Source: Thioalkalivibrio nitratireducens DSM 14787
GTDB lineage: Bacteria > Pseudomonadota > Gammaproteobacteria > Ectothiorhodospirales > Ectothiorhodospiraceae
DNA length: 64,000 bases
Reading direction: 5' to 3'
Assembly (NCBI RefSeq): GCF_000321415.2
Contig: NC_019902.2
Coordinates: forward strand, 434,001 to 498,000
Each line of letters starts with the position of its first letter. Within the stretch, counting starts at the first letter, position 1. Below are positions 1-8,094 of the stretch, piece by piece. The translations under genes were made by a program, and so were the position numbers. The notes beneath the pieces are model-generated. The model ran no database searches, was not told the origin of the DNA, and saw only the letters and a list, made by a program, of their open reading frames with translations.

Positions 1-2
1 GC

Positions 3-452
3 TGGAACCGCTGCCTGATCACGCCCCCGGGGCATCCGCTGCTGGAACGAAGGCCGATCTCGCTCGGGGCGCTCTGCGAATACCCGATAATCACCTACGT
101 GTTCGGCTTCACGGGAAGGACCAGCCTCAGCCAGACCTTCGCGAAGGTGGGCCTGCACCCCCGGGTGGTGCTGAGTGCAGCCGATGCCGACGTGATCAAG
201 ACCTACGTACGGTCCGGCATGGGCATCGGCATCATCGCTGATCTAGCATTTCACCCGGAACACGACCAAGACCTGGAGCGCCGCGATCTGAGCCACCTGT
301 TTCCCTGGGAGGTCACCCGGCTCGCCTACCCGCGGGGCAAGTACGTGCGCCGTTTCCAGCAGCGGTTCATCGACCTGTTTCAGCAGGAGGCGGATCGCAT
401 CGGCAGGGGAGGGGGGGCGGGCGCGACGGTGTCCCGCCGCGCGGACCTGTGA
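3..452 (+). CDS. cysB: CysB-type LysR regulator, 3' part only
   Basis: This is the C-terminal part of a LysR-family regulator; its 5' end lies outside the window. The visible 149 residues run from WNRCLITPPGHPLLE through YVFGFTGRTSLSQTF to DADVIKTYVRSGMGIGIIA, which matches the effector-binding domain of CysB (TYxFGFTGR and DADVIKTYVR are typical). CysB is the N-acetylserine/thiosulfate-responsive activator of sulfate assimilation genes in gammaproteobacteria. The tail after about residue 130 is glycine/arginine rich and less conserved. The gene converges on the mechanosensitive channel gene with a 36-bp gap, and no clear terminator was seen. Family assignment is strong; the true CysB rather than Cbl role is likely but not proven. 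Confidence 0.85.
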   Translation, partial: WNRCLITPPGHPLLERRPISLGALCEYPIITYVFGFTGRTSLSQTFAKVGLHPRVVLSAADADVIKTYVRSGMGIGIIADLAFHPEHDQDLERRDLSHLFPWEVTRLAYPRGKYVRRFQQRFIDLFQQEADRIGRGGGAGATVSRRADL

Positions 453-488
453 CCGGTTCGGGACCGTGGCCGGGAGGGCACGCGGGAG

Positions 489-3400
489 TCAGGGCGACGG
501 CTGCGGGTTCCGGCCATTCCCGTCCGTGTCGCCGTCCCGTGACACGGCGCGGGCCATCGGGGCGACGTCGCGGATATGCAGGTCCATCTGTGGATATGCG
601 ATCTCGATGCCCTTGCTGCGGAATTGCCGAATGATCGTCTGGTGCAGTTCGCTGATCGTGACCAGCCGGTCCTTTAGCTGGTCCACGTACACGCGCAGCT
701 CGAAACTCAGCGCGCTGTCGCCGAACTTCAGGAACAACACGGTGGGGGGCGGATCCCTCAGCACCAGGGGGCTGGCCTCGGCGATGTGTTGCAGGGTAGC
801 CATCACCTCGTCGACATCAGCAGTGTAACTGACGCCAACCGGGATCACGATCCGGGTCATCGTGTCGGACAGCGTCCAGTTGATCAGGCGTTCGGTGATG
901 AACGCCTTGTTCGGAATCACGATCTCGCGGTTGTCCCAGTCGATGATAGTCGTCGCGCGGGTGCGGATCCGGGCCACGGTGCCGCTGTACTCGCCGATGG
1001 TGATCGTGTCGCCGACGCGCACCGGGCGTTCGAACAGCATGATGATTCCCGAGACGAAGTTCGCGACGACTTCCTGCAGGCCGAAGCCGAGGCCCAGCGT
1101 CAATGCCGCGACCATCCATTGCAGCTCGCTCCAGCGCAGGCCGAGCAGCGAGAACACGCTGATCACCGCGACGACGGCCAGCACGTAGCGCAGCAGCGTG
1201 GTCACGGTGTACCGGCCGGCCGCGTCCATGTGCGTGCTGCGCGAGAGCAGGATCTCGACCAGCCCGGGCAGGTTGCGTGCCGCCAGCGTGAACAGGACGC
1301 CGAGGAAGATCGCGAGCAGGAAGTCCTGCAGGCTGACCCGGCTCAGGATCTCGGTTTCACCGACCACGATCGTGCGCGACCAGAGGGTCACGCGCTCGAG
1401 CCAGGTCAGCGCCGGCAGGATATCCGCCCAGACCCAGAGCAGCGCCAGTACCAGCGCCGCGCCCGCGGTGACGCGCAGCAGCGTGCGCGTTTGCTGGTTG
1501 ATGTTTTCCACGCTCAGGTGGGGTTCTGGCAGGTCGATGACCGCGCCTTCGCCGACGGTACTGCCCGGCTCCAGGGCCGCGGCCTTGGCGCGCTGCTCGC
1601 GCATCCGGCGCATCACCAGCCGCGTCTCGCTGAGCACCAGCGCGCGGGCTGCCAGGCTGTAGCCGAGCCAGACCGCGGCGACGACGACGATGGTGTTGAT
1701 GATGCGGCCCAGCAGTTCGGACACGGTCAGCAGGTAGCCGGCCAGCGTCAGTCCGATCAGCGCCACCGCGACCGCGGCCAGTGCGATGCGCACCAGCCGC
1801 CTTCGGCGGTTCTGGCGCGGATCCACGTCGGCATCGGTGCGCCGGGGTGCGAGCATGCGCCAGGCGAACAGGCCGCTCAGCACCACCGCCGCCAGCAGGC
1901 CGATGCGGCCGAACACGTCGAAGACCAGCTCGCTGGGATGGCCGAATGCGAGCGCGAGGAAGATGATCAACGTGAGCTGGGTGGGCAGGTACCAGGCCAG
2001 GTTCAGGCGCAGCCGGCGCACGACCAGCGGATTCCAGTCGAAGTGGGCCATGCCCACCCCGTTGCGGCTGGTGAACAGCAGGAACAGGTGGCCGGCGAGC
2101 CACCAGATCGCGGTTCCGAGCAGGGCTGCGGCCAGAATCTCCACCCCCGGCCCGATCTCCGGCAGCTGTTCCAGTCGCAAGCTGGTGGACAGCAGCAGCA
2201 GCGGTACCGGCAGCACGCGCAGCAGACTCCAGCCCATCGCCTGGAACGTCAGCCCGATGCGGTCGCTGTAGCGATGACTGGTCTTTTCCGCCAGCCGCGC
2301 CAGGTGCTGGGGTGTTCCCCGGCCCCAGAGGAACAGCAGGCCGGCGATCAATACCGTCAGCAGCGTGCCCCAGGGGCTTCCCGCAGTGATGGTATACATC
2401 GCATTGCGGATCTCCTGCCAGGAGGCCGGGTCCAGCAACGCGAGCAGGGCGGCCGGCAGCTGGGCCGACCAGTCGATTCCGACCGGCACGTGGCTGGGCC
2501 ACCAGAGCAGCGACTCGCGCAGCAACTGGGCCAGTTCGTCGACCTGGGCCACGACCGCGCGCAATCGCACCTCGGCCAGGCGGAGGTGCTCGGTCAGCTG
2601 CTCGTCGGCCTGCAACTGGGACTGGATCACCTCGCGTTGCAGGCGCCGCAGCTCTGCCTCGGACGGGTCGTCGGCGATCGCCGGCAGGACTGGCGGCAAC
2701 GCGCGCAGTTCGTCCCGCAGGCTGATATCGCGCAGCCGGGACTGCGCGAGTTCGCGCTCCAGATCGCTCAACAAAAAGCGCAGGTCCTCGATCTGCCGCA
2801 GCCGGCGTTGCTCCTCGAGCAACAGGCCGCCCAGGATCTCGGTCAGGCCGCCGATCTCCAGGCGCTCGCGGACGCTGGCCAGCGTGTCGGAGATATCGGT
2901 CTCGATCTGTGCGAAGCGCTCGCGTTTTTCCTGGAGCGTGCGCACCCGTGCCTGGGTATGGGCGATCCGGTCGATGCGTTCGAGCAGCAGCTCGATCTGC
3001 GGGCCGAAGCGCTCCCCCGCTTCCGGATCCCGTTCGACCAGGCGCCGGATCTCGCCGCGAAGCGCGCGCAGTTCCTCTCCCGAACGCTCGGCCAATTCCG
3101 CCGCCAGCTGTCGCAGCCGCTGCGCCGCCCAGACGCCCTCCGCGGCCAGCACCCGTGTCTCGAGTCGCAGGATCTCGATGCGCGCGGGAAGCGTCTGGCC
3201 ATCGAGCTGGGCGGCGAGGATCCGGGCCTCGGTCCGCCGGTCCAACGCCAGTTGCCAGGCATCGAAAGCCTCGGCGAGCGCGGGCTCTTCCAGGGGGCCC
3301 CAGGGCGGCGGCTCCAGTTCCGTCTCGCGCTCCAGGCGCAGCCGCTCGATGGTCTCGTCCTGGGTGCGAACCTGCTCCTCGAGGCGCACCAACGTCTGCT

Positions 3401-3974
3401 GCTTTTGATCGCGCTCGAGCGCGATCTGCGCGCGCCGGCGGTCGAGCGCGGCGATATCCGCCTCGATCTCGCTCAGATTCCGGCCTTCGGGCGCGGTGTC
3501 GGTGATCACGATCGGGTCCGCGTCCAGCAGGCTGGTGATCTGCCCTTCGGCCTGATTGAGTCTCTGGAAGCCTGCCAGCGCCAGATTCGCGCGGTCCAGT
3601 GCGCCGCGCAGCCGTTCGGTCGCGGCCTGTTCGTGCTCCAGCGCACCCTCCCAGAGACTTCGGGAGGGTGGGTGGTCGGCCGCGGCCTCCACCCGCTGCG
3701 TCAGGCGCTCGGCGGGACTGCGCTCCAGCCACTGCTCGGCCGGACCGAGGTCGATCGCCTCGATCAGCGGTTCGAGCCGCTCGCGTCCGCCCTGCACCTC
3801 GGCGCGCAGGTCCCGCAGCTGTTGCGAGGTGATCACTGGAGGCGCCGCGGCCCCATGGTCGTTGCGTTCCTGGGCAGCCGCGGCGGTTGGCCATGCAGGC
3901 AGCAGCAGGAGCAGAAGCAGCAGGCGATAAAAGCGTGTCAGCGGCAGGTGCATGCTCGGGCCGGGTTGGGACAT
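489..3974 (-). CDS. MscK/KefA-type mechanosensitive channel
   Basis: This 1161-residue protein looks like the large MscS-family channels MscK (KefA) and MscM, which gate on membrane tension and protect against osmotic downshock in the inner membrane. Residues 1-35 form a signal peptide (long leucine run, then PTAAAAQE). Residues about 40-490 are a periplasmic coiled-coil region rich in Arg, Glu and Leu. Several membrane segments follow from about 520. The C-terminal MscS pore and beta domain contains LGLGFGLQEVVANFVSGIIM and the FERPVRVGDTI signature. Length is close to E. coli MscK (about 1120). The ATG at 3974 is chosen because AAGAGGA lies about 8 bases upstream; a second Met is seven codons in. 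It stands alone, facing cysB. Confidence 0.93.
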   Translation of the reverse strand: MSQPGPSMHLPLTRFYRLLLLLLLLPAWPTAAAAQERNDHGAAAPPVITSQQLRDLRAEVQGGRERLEPLIEAIDLGPAEQWLERSPAERLTQRVEAAADHPPSRSLWEGALEHEQAATERLRGALDRANLALAGFQRLNQAEGQITSLLDADPIVITDTAPEGRNLSEIEADIAALDRRRAQIALERDQKQQTLVRLEEQVRTQDETIERLRLERETELEPPPWGPLEEPALAEAFDAWQLALDRRTEARILAAQLDGQTLPARIEILRLETRVLAAEGVWAAQRLRQLAAELAERSGEELRALRGEIRRLVERDPEAGERFGPQIELLLERIDRIAHTQARVRTLQEKRERFAQIETDISDTLASVRERLEIGGLTEILGGLLLEEQRRLRQIEDLRFLLSDLERELAQSRLRDISLRDELRALPPVLPAIADDPSEAELRRLQREVIQSQLQADEQLTEHLRLAEVRLRAVVAQVDELAQLLRESLLWWPSHVPVGIDWSAQLPAALLALLDPASWQEIRNAMYTITAGSPWGTLLTVLIAGLLFLWGRGTPQHLARLAEKTSHRYSDRIGLTFQAMGWSLLRVLPVPLLLLSTSLRLEQLPEIGPGVEILAAALLGTAIWWLAGHLFLLFTSRNGVGMAHFDWNPLVVRRLRLNLAWYLPTQLTLIIFLALAFGHPSELVFDVFGRIGLLAAVVLSGLFAWRMLAPRRTDADVDPRQNRRRRLVRIALAAVAVALIGLTLAGYLLTVSELLGRIINTIVVVAAVWLGYSLAARALVLSETRLVMRRMREQRAKAAALEPGSTVGEGAVIDLPEPHLSVENINQQTRTLLRVTAGAALVLALLWVWADILPALTWLERVTLWSRTIVVGETEILSRVSLQDFLLAIFLGVLFTLAARNLPGLVEILLSRSTHMDAAGRYTVTTLLRYVLAVVAVISVFSLLGLRWSELQWMVAALTLGLGFGLQEVVANFVSGIIMLFERPVRVGDTITIGEYSGTVARIRTRATTIIDWDNREIVIPNKAFITERLINWTLSDTMTRIVIPVGVSYTADVDEVMATLQHIAEASPLVLRDPPPTVLFLKFGDSALSFELRVYVDQLKDRLVTISELHQTIIRQFRSKGIEIAYPQMDLHIRDVAPMARAVSRDGDTDGNGRNPQPSP

Positions 3975-4104
3975 GGTCGGTCCTCTTGAGAAACAAACTG
4001 CTACGCTGCACTGAAATCAGTGGGTTACCGGGATGCCGATAGTGCTACGCCGCAGTCCCGTTTCTCCACGAACGCCTGCCCCGGTACGGACGGGGGTTGG
4101 GAGG

Positions 4105-4356
4105 CTGATTATCAGGGAAGCTCCGCAAATTGGAACGGGCCGTCATCGAAACCACCGTCATCGCGAGGAGCGAAGCAACGTGGCGATCCAAACGGCGTTA
4201 GTCCTCCCCGCGCCGCCTGGATTACTCGCTGCGCTCGCCCTTCGGGCCAGCCTGCGGCTGTTCAATGCGCTATGCGCATTAGTGCCGCGCTACGCTCGCA
4301 ATGACGACCGATGCCGCACGGCGTCGCACTCGCTGCGGAGGTTTCGTGATAATCAG
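4105..4356 (+). repeat. MITE-like repeat, copy 1 (252 bp)
   Basis: The element is bounded by perfect 10-bp terminal inverted repeats (CTGATTATCA and TGATAATCAG), extended imperfectly inward (GGGAAGCTCC against the complement of GGAGGTTTCG). Inside are the widespread motif GCGAGGAGCGAAG and a CTCGCAATGACGACCGA motif. It has no coding capacity of its own. Two other copies lie at 31109-31385 and, inverted, 48971-49247. This copy is about 25 bp shorter, lacking the segment after GCGAAG. It sits in the 549-bp gap between the mechanosensitive channel gene and the DUF192 gene, where nothing else coding was seen. Confidence 0.85.
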
Positions 4357-4405
4357 GTGGTCGGTTGGACCCGCTCGCGCCCCGGTAGTTACTGTGAAAA
4401 TCCAG

Positions 4406-4482
4406 CCACGGAAGAACACGGAAATCACGGAAGATGAAACGGATCAAACCCTTTGTTCCGTGTCTGTCTGTGCTTTCCGTGG
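4406..4482. repeat. CCACGGAA inverted repeat
   Basis: An imperfect inverted repeat. The left arm carries CCACGGAAGAACACGGAA and the right arm the complementary pattern ending GCTTTCCGTGG. Transcribed, it would form a long imperfect hairpin. CACGGAA-rich dispersed repeats are known in other proteobacteria; a role as terminator or REP-like element is only inference. Confidence 0.55.
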
Positions 4483-4523
4483 CTCGCCTTTTCATCTTGC
4501 AGGGTGGCCGCTGGCCATGAAAG

Positions 4524-5006
4524 TTAACGCCGTTCGTCGGACAACCGCTGCAGCACGCGTTCGAGATCGCCGATGCGGTCGCCCGGGCCCAGGCCGTGGC
4601 GTTCGAACCAGCCCTGGTTGACCTCCAGCGCGTAGCGCGCGCGCCCGTGCGAACGATGTGGTCGGAGTGATCGCGGCTCCATGTCGGCGATGTTCAGGAT
4701 GCGGAAATCGCGGTCGAGGAATGCCACCGACAGGGGAACGAAGGTGTTCTTCATCCACATCGCCACCACCTGATCCGCAGGCCAGACGAACAGCATCCCG
4801 TGATCCTCCGGCAGGTGTTCGCGGAACATCAGCCCGCGGCTCATCGTTTCCGGGGTGGCGGCGATCTCGACTGTCAGCGTCCGGTCCGCGAGGCGCAGCT
4901 CCGCCACCGGGAGGCCGGTGGCCGTGCTCGCCACGGCAACGAGCAGCACTACGGCCGCGGTGCAGGCCGCGAACCAGCGCGGGATGCCGGCCCCGGGAGC
5001 GCTCAT
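4524..5006 (-). CDS. DUF192 family exported protein
   Basis: This 160-residue protein belongs to DUF192, a small periplasmic or secreted family of unknown biochemical function. A hydrophobic signal segment covers about residues 12-32 (FAACTAAVVLLVAVASTATG). The family core follows, including TPETMSRGLMFREHLP, GMLFVWP and MWMKNTFVPLSVAFLD. The ATG at 5006 is chosen because it overlaps the stop of the upstream HMA gene (ATGA) and leaves an intact signal peptide. Translational coupling with a metal-binding HMA protein hints at an envelope metal role, but that is inference only. Confidence 0.85.
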   Translation of the reverse strand: MSAPGAGIPRWFAACTAAVVLLVAVASTATGLPVAELRLADRTLTVEIAATPETMSRGLMFREHLPEDHGMLFVWPADQVVAMWMKNTFVPLSVAFLDRDFRILNIADMEPRSLRPHRSHGRARYALEVNQGWFERHGLGPGDRIGDLERVLQRLSDERR

Positions 5007-5275
5007 TCGCTGTCCATGCGCCCGACCGCGCAGCTGACGAACGACTTGGCCTTCGCGCCGGCCGACTTCAGACCCTGCACCGATCCTTTCTCGGGATAGC
5101 CCATCGACGCGAGCCGGCCCGCAATCTCGGCGCGACGGGTGTCGTCGGCCTGGATCTCCACCACGCCGCCCTCGATGTCGACCGCCACGGTGTCGACCCC
5201 CTCGATCTCCAGCAGGCCCTTGCGGATACTGCTCGCGCAGCCGCCGCACTTGATGTTTTCTACCTCGATGCGCAT
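5003..5275 (-). CDS. HMA-domain metal-binding protein (CopZ/MerP-like)
   Basis: A 90-residue, single-domain heavy-metal-associated protein. The beta-alpha-beta-beta-alpha-beta ferredoxin-like fold pattern starts [20 protein letters not shown], with a CGGC metal-binding loop, and continues [16 protein letters not shown]. Family members carry Cu(I), Hg or Zn to ATPases. The residues after about 65 are an extra tail. The ATG at 5275 is preferred over an upstream Met because GGAGGA lies 4 bases before it. It overlaps the DUF192 gene by 4 bases and is divergent from ilvD across an 80-bp gap. No metal ATPase gene is nearby, so the substrate cannot be set. Confidence 0.85.
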   Translation of the reverse strand: MRIEVENIKCGGCASSIRKGLLEIEGVDTVAVDIEGGVVEIQADDTRRAEIAGRLASMGYPEKGSVQGLKSAGAKAKSFVSCAVGRMDSE

Positions 5276-5355
5276 GGGATCCTCCGCGGGTTTCGCCAAG
5301 CCTTAATCGGAAATTGTATCATTCCGGTTTCCAAGAGTGTTCAAGGAACTCCGGC

Positions 5356-7224
5356 ATGCCCCAGTACCGTTCCCGCACCACCACCCATGGACGCAACATG
5401 GCCGGGGCACGCGCCCTCTGGCGCGCTACCGGCATGCACGACAGCGATTTCGGCAAACCGATCATCGCGATCGCGAATTCGTTCACCCAGTTCGTGCCCG
5501 GCCACGTGCATCTGAAGGATCTCGGGCAGCTGGTCGCGCGCGAGGTGGAGAAGGCCGGCGGGGTAGCCAAGGAGTTCAATACCATTGCGGTCGACGACGG
5601 GATCGCGATGGGGCATTCGGGCATGCTGTACAGCCTGCCGTCGCGGGAGCTGATCTCGGATGCGGTCGAGTACATGGTCAACGCGCATTGTGCGGATGCA
5701 CTGGTCTGCATCTCCAATTGCGACAAGATCACCCCGGGAATGCTGAACGCCGCGCTGCGCCTGAACATCCCGGTCGTGTTCGTGTCCGGTGGCCCGATGG
5801 AGGCCGGCAAGGTCGTGCGCGACGGCAACGTGCTCCACCTCGACCTGGTCGATGCGATGGTGGTGGCCGCCGACCCGAGCCAGAGCGATGCCGATGTGGC
5901 GGCGTACGAGCGTTCCGCATGCCCAACCTGCGGTTCCTGTTCTGGAATGTTCACCGCAAATTCGATGAACTGCCTGACCGAGGCGCTGGGGTTGTCGCTG
6001 CCCGGCAACGGCTCGCTGCTCGCGACCCACGCCGGCCGGCGCGAACTGTTTCTCGAGGCCGGCCGGCTGGTCGTCGATCTGGCCCGCCGCTATTACGAGC
6101 AGGACGACGCGTCGGTACTTCCGCGCTCGGTCGCGAGCTTCGCGGCCTTCGAAAACGCGATGGCGCTCGACATCGCGATGGGCGGGTCGACCAACACTGT
6201 ACTGCACCTGCTCGCCGCGGCCCGGGAGGCCGGGGTCGACTTCACGATGGCCGACATCGACCGGCTCTCGCGCCGGGTGCCGAACATCTGCAAGGTGGCG
6301 CCGGCCACGCAGCTGTACCACATGGAGGACGTGCACCGCGCCGGAGGGGTGCTGGGCATTCTCGGCGAACTCGACCGTGGCGGGCTGGTGCACCGCGACG
6401 TGCCGACCGTGCACAGTGCGACTCTCGGCGACGCGCTGGACCAATGGGACGTGGTGCGCAGCGATGCCGAGCAGGCGCGCACGCGCTATCTGGCCGCTCC
6501 GGGCGGGATCCCGACCCAGGTCGCGTTTTCGCAGGACGCGACCTGGGACGACTTGGATCTCGATCGCGCGAACGGCTGCATCCGCGACATCGAGCACGCC
6601 TACTCCCGGGACGGCGGTCTGGCGGTGCTCTACGGCAACATCGCCGTCGAAGGCTGTATCGTGAAGACTGCGGGAGTCGACGCGTCGATCCTGACATTCA
6701 GCGGTCCGGCGCGGATCTTCGAAAGCCAGGACGCCGCGGTCGAGGCGATCCTCGGCGACCGGATCGCGAAAGGCGACGTGGTGATCATCCGCTACGAGGG
6801 CCCGAAGGGTGGACCCGGGATGCAGGAGATGCTGTACCCGACCAGCTACCTGAAATCCAAGGGGCTGGGCAAAGCCTGTGCGCTGATCACCGACGGTCGA
6901 TTCTCCGGCGGCACCTCGGGCCTGTCCATCGGTCATGCTTCGCCCGAGGCGGCGCAGGGCGGTGCGATCGGCCTGGTCGAGGAAGGCGATTTGATCGAGA
7001 TCGACATCCCGCAGCGGCGGATCGACGCCAGAGTGTCGGACGAGGAACTGGCCGCGCGGCGTGCGCGCATGGAGGCGCGTGGGGAGTGGGCGTGGCAGCC
7101 GGTGAACCGCAACCGTGTCGTCAGCCAGGCGCTGCAGGCCTACGCGCTGATGACCACCTCGGCGTCCCGCGGCGCGGTGCGCGACGTCTCGCAGCTCATC
7201 GGCCAGGCGGCTCCCCCGGAGTAG
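5356..7224 (+). CDS. ilvD: Dihydroxy-acid dehydratase
   Basis: IlvD converts 2,3-dihydroxy-isovalerate and -methylvalerate to the 2-keto acids in valine and isoleucine synthesis, using an Fe-S cluster. The 622 residues match the family length (E. coli 616). Cluster cysteines are visible in [14 protein letters not shown] and [19 protein letters not shown]; the C-terminal domain has the [14 protein letters not shown] motif. The ATG at 5356 ([20 protein letters not shown]) is chosen over an upstream Met because AAGGAA lies 8 bases before it and the family begins here. It converges on the FKBP-rhodanese gene with a 25-bp gap. Its pathway partner ilvE lies at 53.6 kb. Confidence 0.97.
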   Translation: MPQYRSRTTTHGRNMAGARALWRATGMHDSDFGKPIIAIANSFTQFVPGHVHLKDLGQLVAREVEKAGGVAKEFNTIAVDDGIAMGHSGMLYSLPSRELISDAVEYMVNAHCADALVCISNCDKITPGMLNAALRLNIPVVFVSGGPMEAGKVVRDGNVLHLDLVDAMVVAADPSQSDADVAAYERSACPTCGSCSGMFTANSMNCLTEALGLSLPGNGSLLATHAGRRELFLEAGRLVVDLARRYYEQDDASVLPRSVASFAAFENAMALDIAMGGSTNTVLHLLAAAREAGVDFTMADIDRLSRRVPNICKVAPATQLYHMEDVHRAGGVLGILGELDRGGLVHRDVPTVHSATLGDALDQWDVVRSDAEQARTRYLAAPGGIPTQVAFSQDATWDDLDLDRANGCIRDIEHAYSRDGGLAVLYGNIAVEGCIVKTAGVDASILTFSGPARIFESQDAAVEAILGDRIAKGDVVIIRYEGPKGGPGMQEMLYPTSYLKSKGLGKACALITDGRFSGGTSGLSIGHASPEAAQGGAIGLVEEGDLIEIDIPQRRIDARVSDEELAARRARMEARGEWAWQPVNRNRVVSQALQAYALMTTSASRGAVRDVSQLIGQAAPPE

Positions 7225-7249
7225 CCGGCAACGGCGGGGCCGGCCGGGG

Positions 7250-7963
7250 TCAGCCCCGGCGCGCACCCTCGGCGATCTCGCGGTTGACGGCCTGCCCTTC
7301 GGCGATCCAGCGGGTGATTCCGTCGGTCACGTTGTAGAGCCGTTCGTAATGCAACTGCTCGGCGAGCGCACGTGCCAGCACCGCGGTGCGGCTGCCGGTA
7401 CGGCAGATCAGCGCCACCGGCTCGTCCTTCGCGACCAGCTTCTGGAATTCGGAGACGAACCCGGGTTCGAGCCGACCGAATCCGTCGAACGCGGTCAGGA
7501 GATGGCTGCCCTCGACTACGCCGGTCTGGCGCCACTCCTCGGGGCGGCGGATGTCGACGACCTTCACGCCGCCGGCCATCATCTCGGCCAGGCCCCGGTT
7601 GTCGAGTTCCGAGTAGGGCGGGGTTCGAACCTCCAGCAGTTCCACCTCGAAGCGCAGCGTGGCGTTCGGCGGGATCACACCGCCGGCCCCGTGCGCCCCG
7701 TAACCGAGTTCCGGCGGGATGATCAGCTCCCGGATCTCGCCGACGCGCATGCCTTCGATGCCGCGTTCCCAGCCCGGAATCACGCGCCCGGCACCGAGTG
7801 GCAGCGTGAACGGTTGGCCGCGGTCGCGGCTGGAATCGAACTGGGTGCCGTCGTCGAGCCAGCCGGTATAGTGCACCGTCACTTCGGTGTTGGGCGTGGC
7901 CTCGGGACCGTCACCGGTCTTCAGCACGTTGATCTTCAGTTCTTCGGCGTTGGCAGGAGTCAT
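7250..7963 (-). CDS. FKBP-type prolyl isomerase fused to rhodanese domain
   Basis: Two domains are joined. Residues about 8-115 are an FKBP peptidyl-prolyl isomerase (VTVHYTGWLDDGTQFDSS, VIPGWERGIEGMRVGE, ELGYGAHGAGGVIPPNATL). Residues about 120-235 are a rhodanese with the active-site loop CRTGSR after VALI, so sulfur or thiol chemistry is possible. The ATG at 7963 is the minimal start and has no clear ribosome-binding site. In frame upstream lies an arginine-rich then leucine-rich stretch ending MTPANA that looks like a short signal peptide; a TTG at 8062 would include it. The protein may therefore be exported. The start is uncertain; the domain calls are strong. Confidence 0.85.
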   Translation of the reverse strand: MTPANAEELKINVLKTGDGPEATPNTEVTVHYTGWLDDGTQFDSSRDRGQPFTLPLGAGRVIPGWERGIEGMRVGEIRELIIPPELGYGAHGAGGVIPPNATLRFEVELLEVRTPPYSELDNRGLAEMMAGGVKVVDIRRPEEWRQTGVVEGSHLLTAFDGFGRLEPGFVSEFQKLVAKDEPVALICRTGSRTAVLARALAEQLHYERLYNVTDGITRWIAEGQAVNREIAEGARRG

Positions 7964-8094
7964 CAGCAGGCTCGGCAGCAGGAGGAGGTCAGGCGCAGCG
8001 CGTCGGCGCCGCTTCGGGAAAGGGTGTTGAACCGAGCGCGGATTCTGACACCGTTCGCGCAACGGGCAAAGGGTCCCGCGTGCCGGCCGGGCGC

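Noticed and set aside
786..3989. Very long open frame antisense to the mechanosensitive channel gene
   Set aside because: It is low-complexity (Gln, Arg, Asp, Gly), has no domain pattern and mirrors the codon bias of the real gene; GC-rich genes routinely give such shadows.
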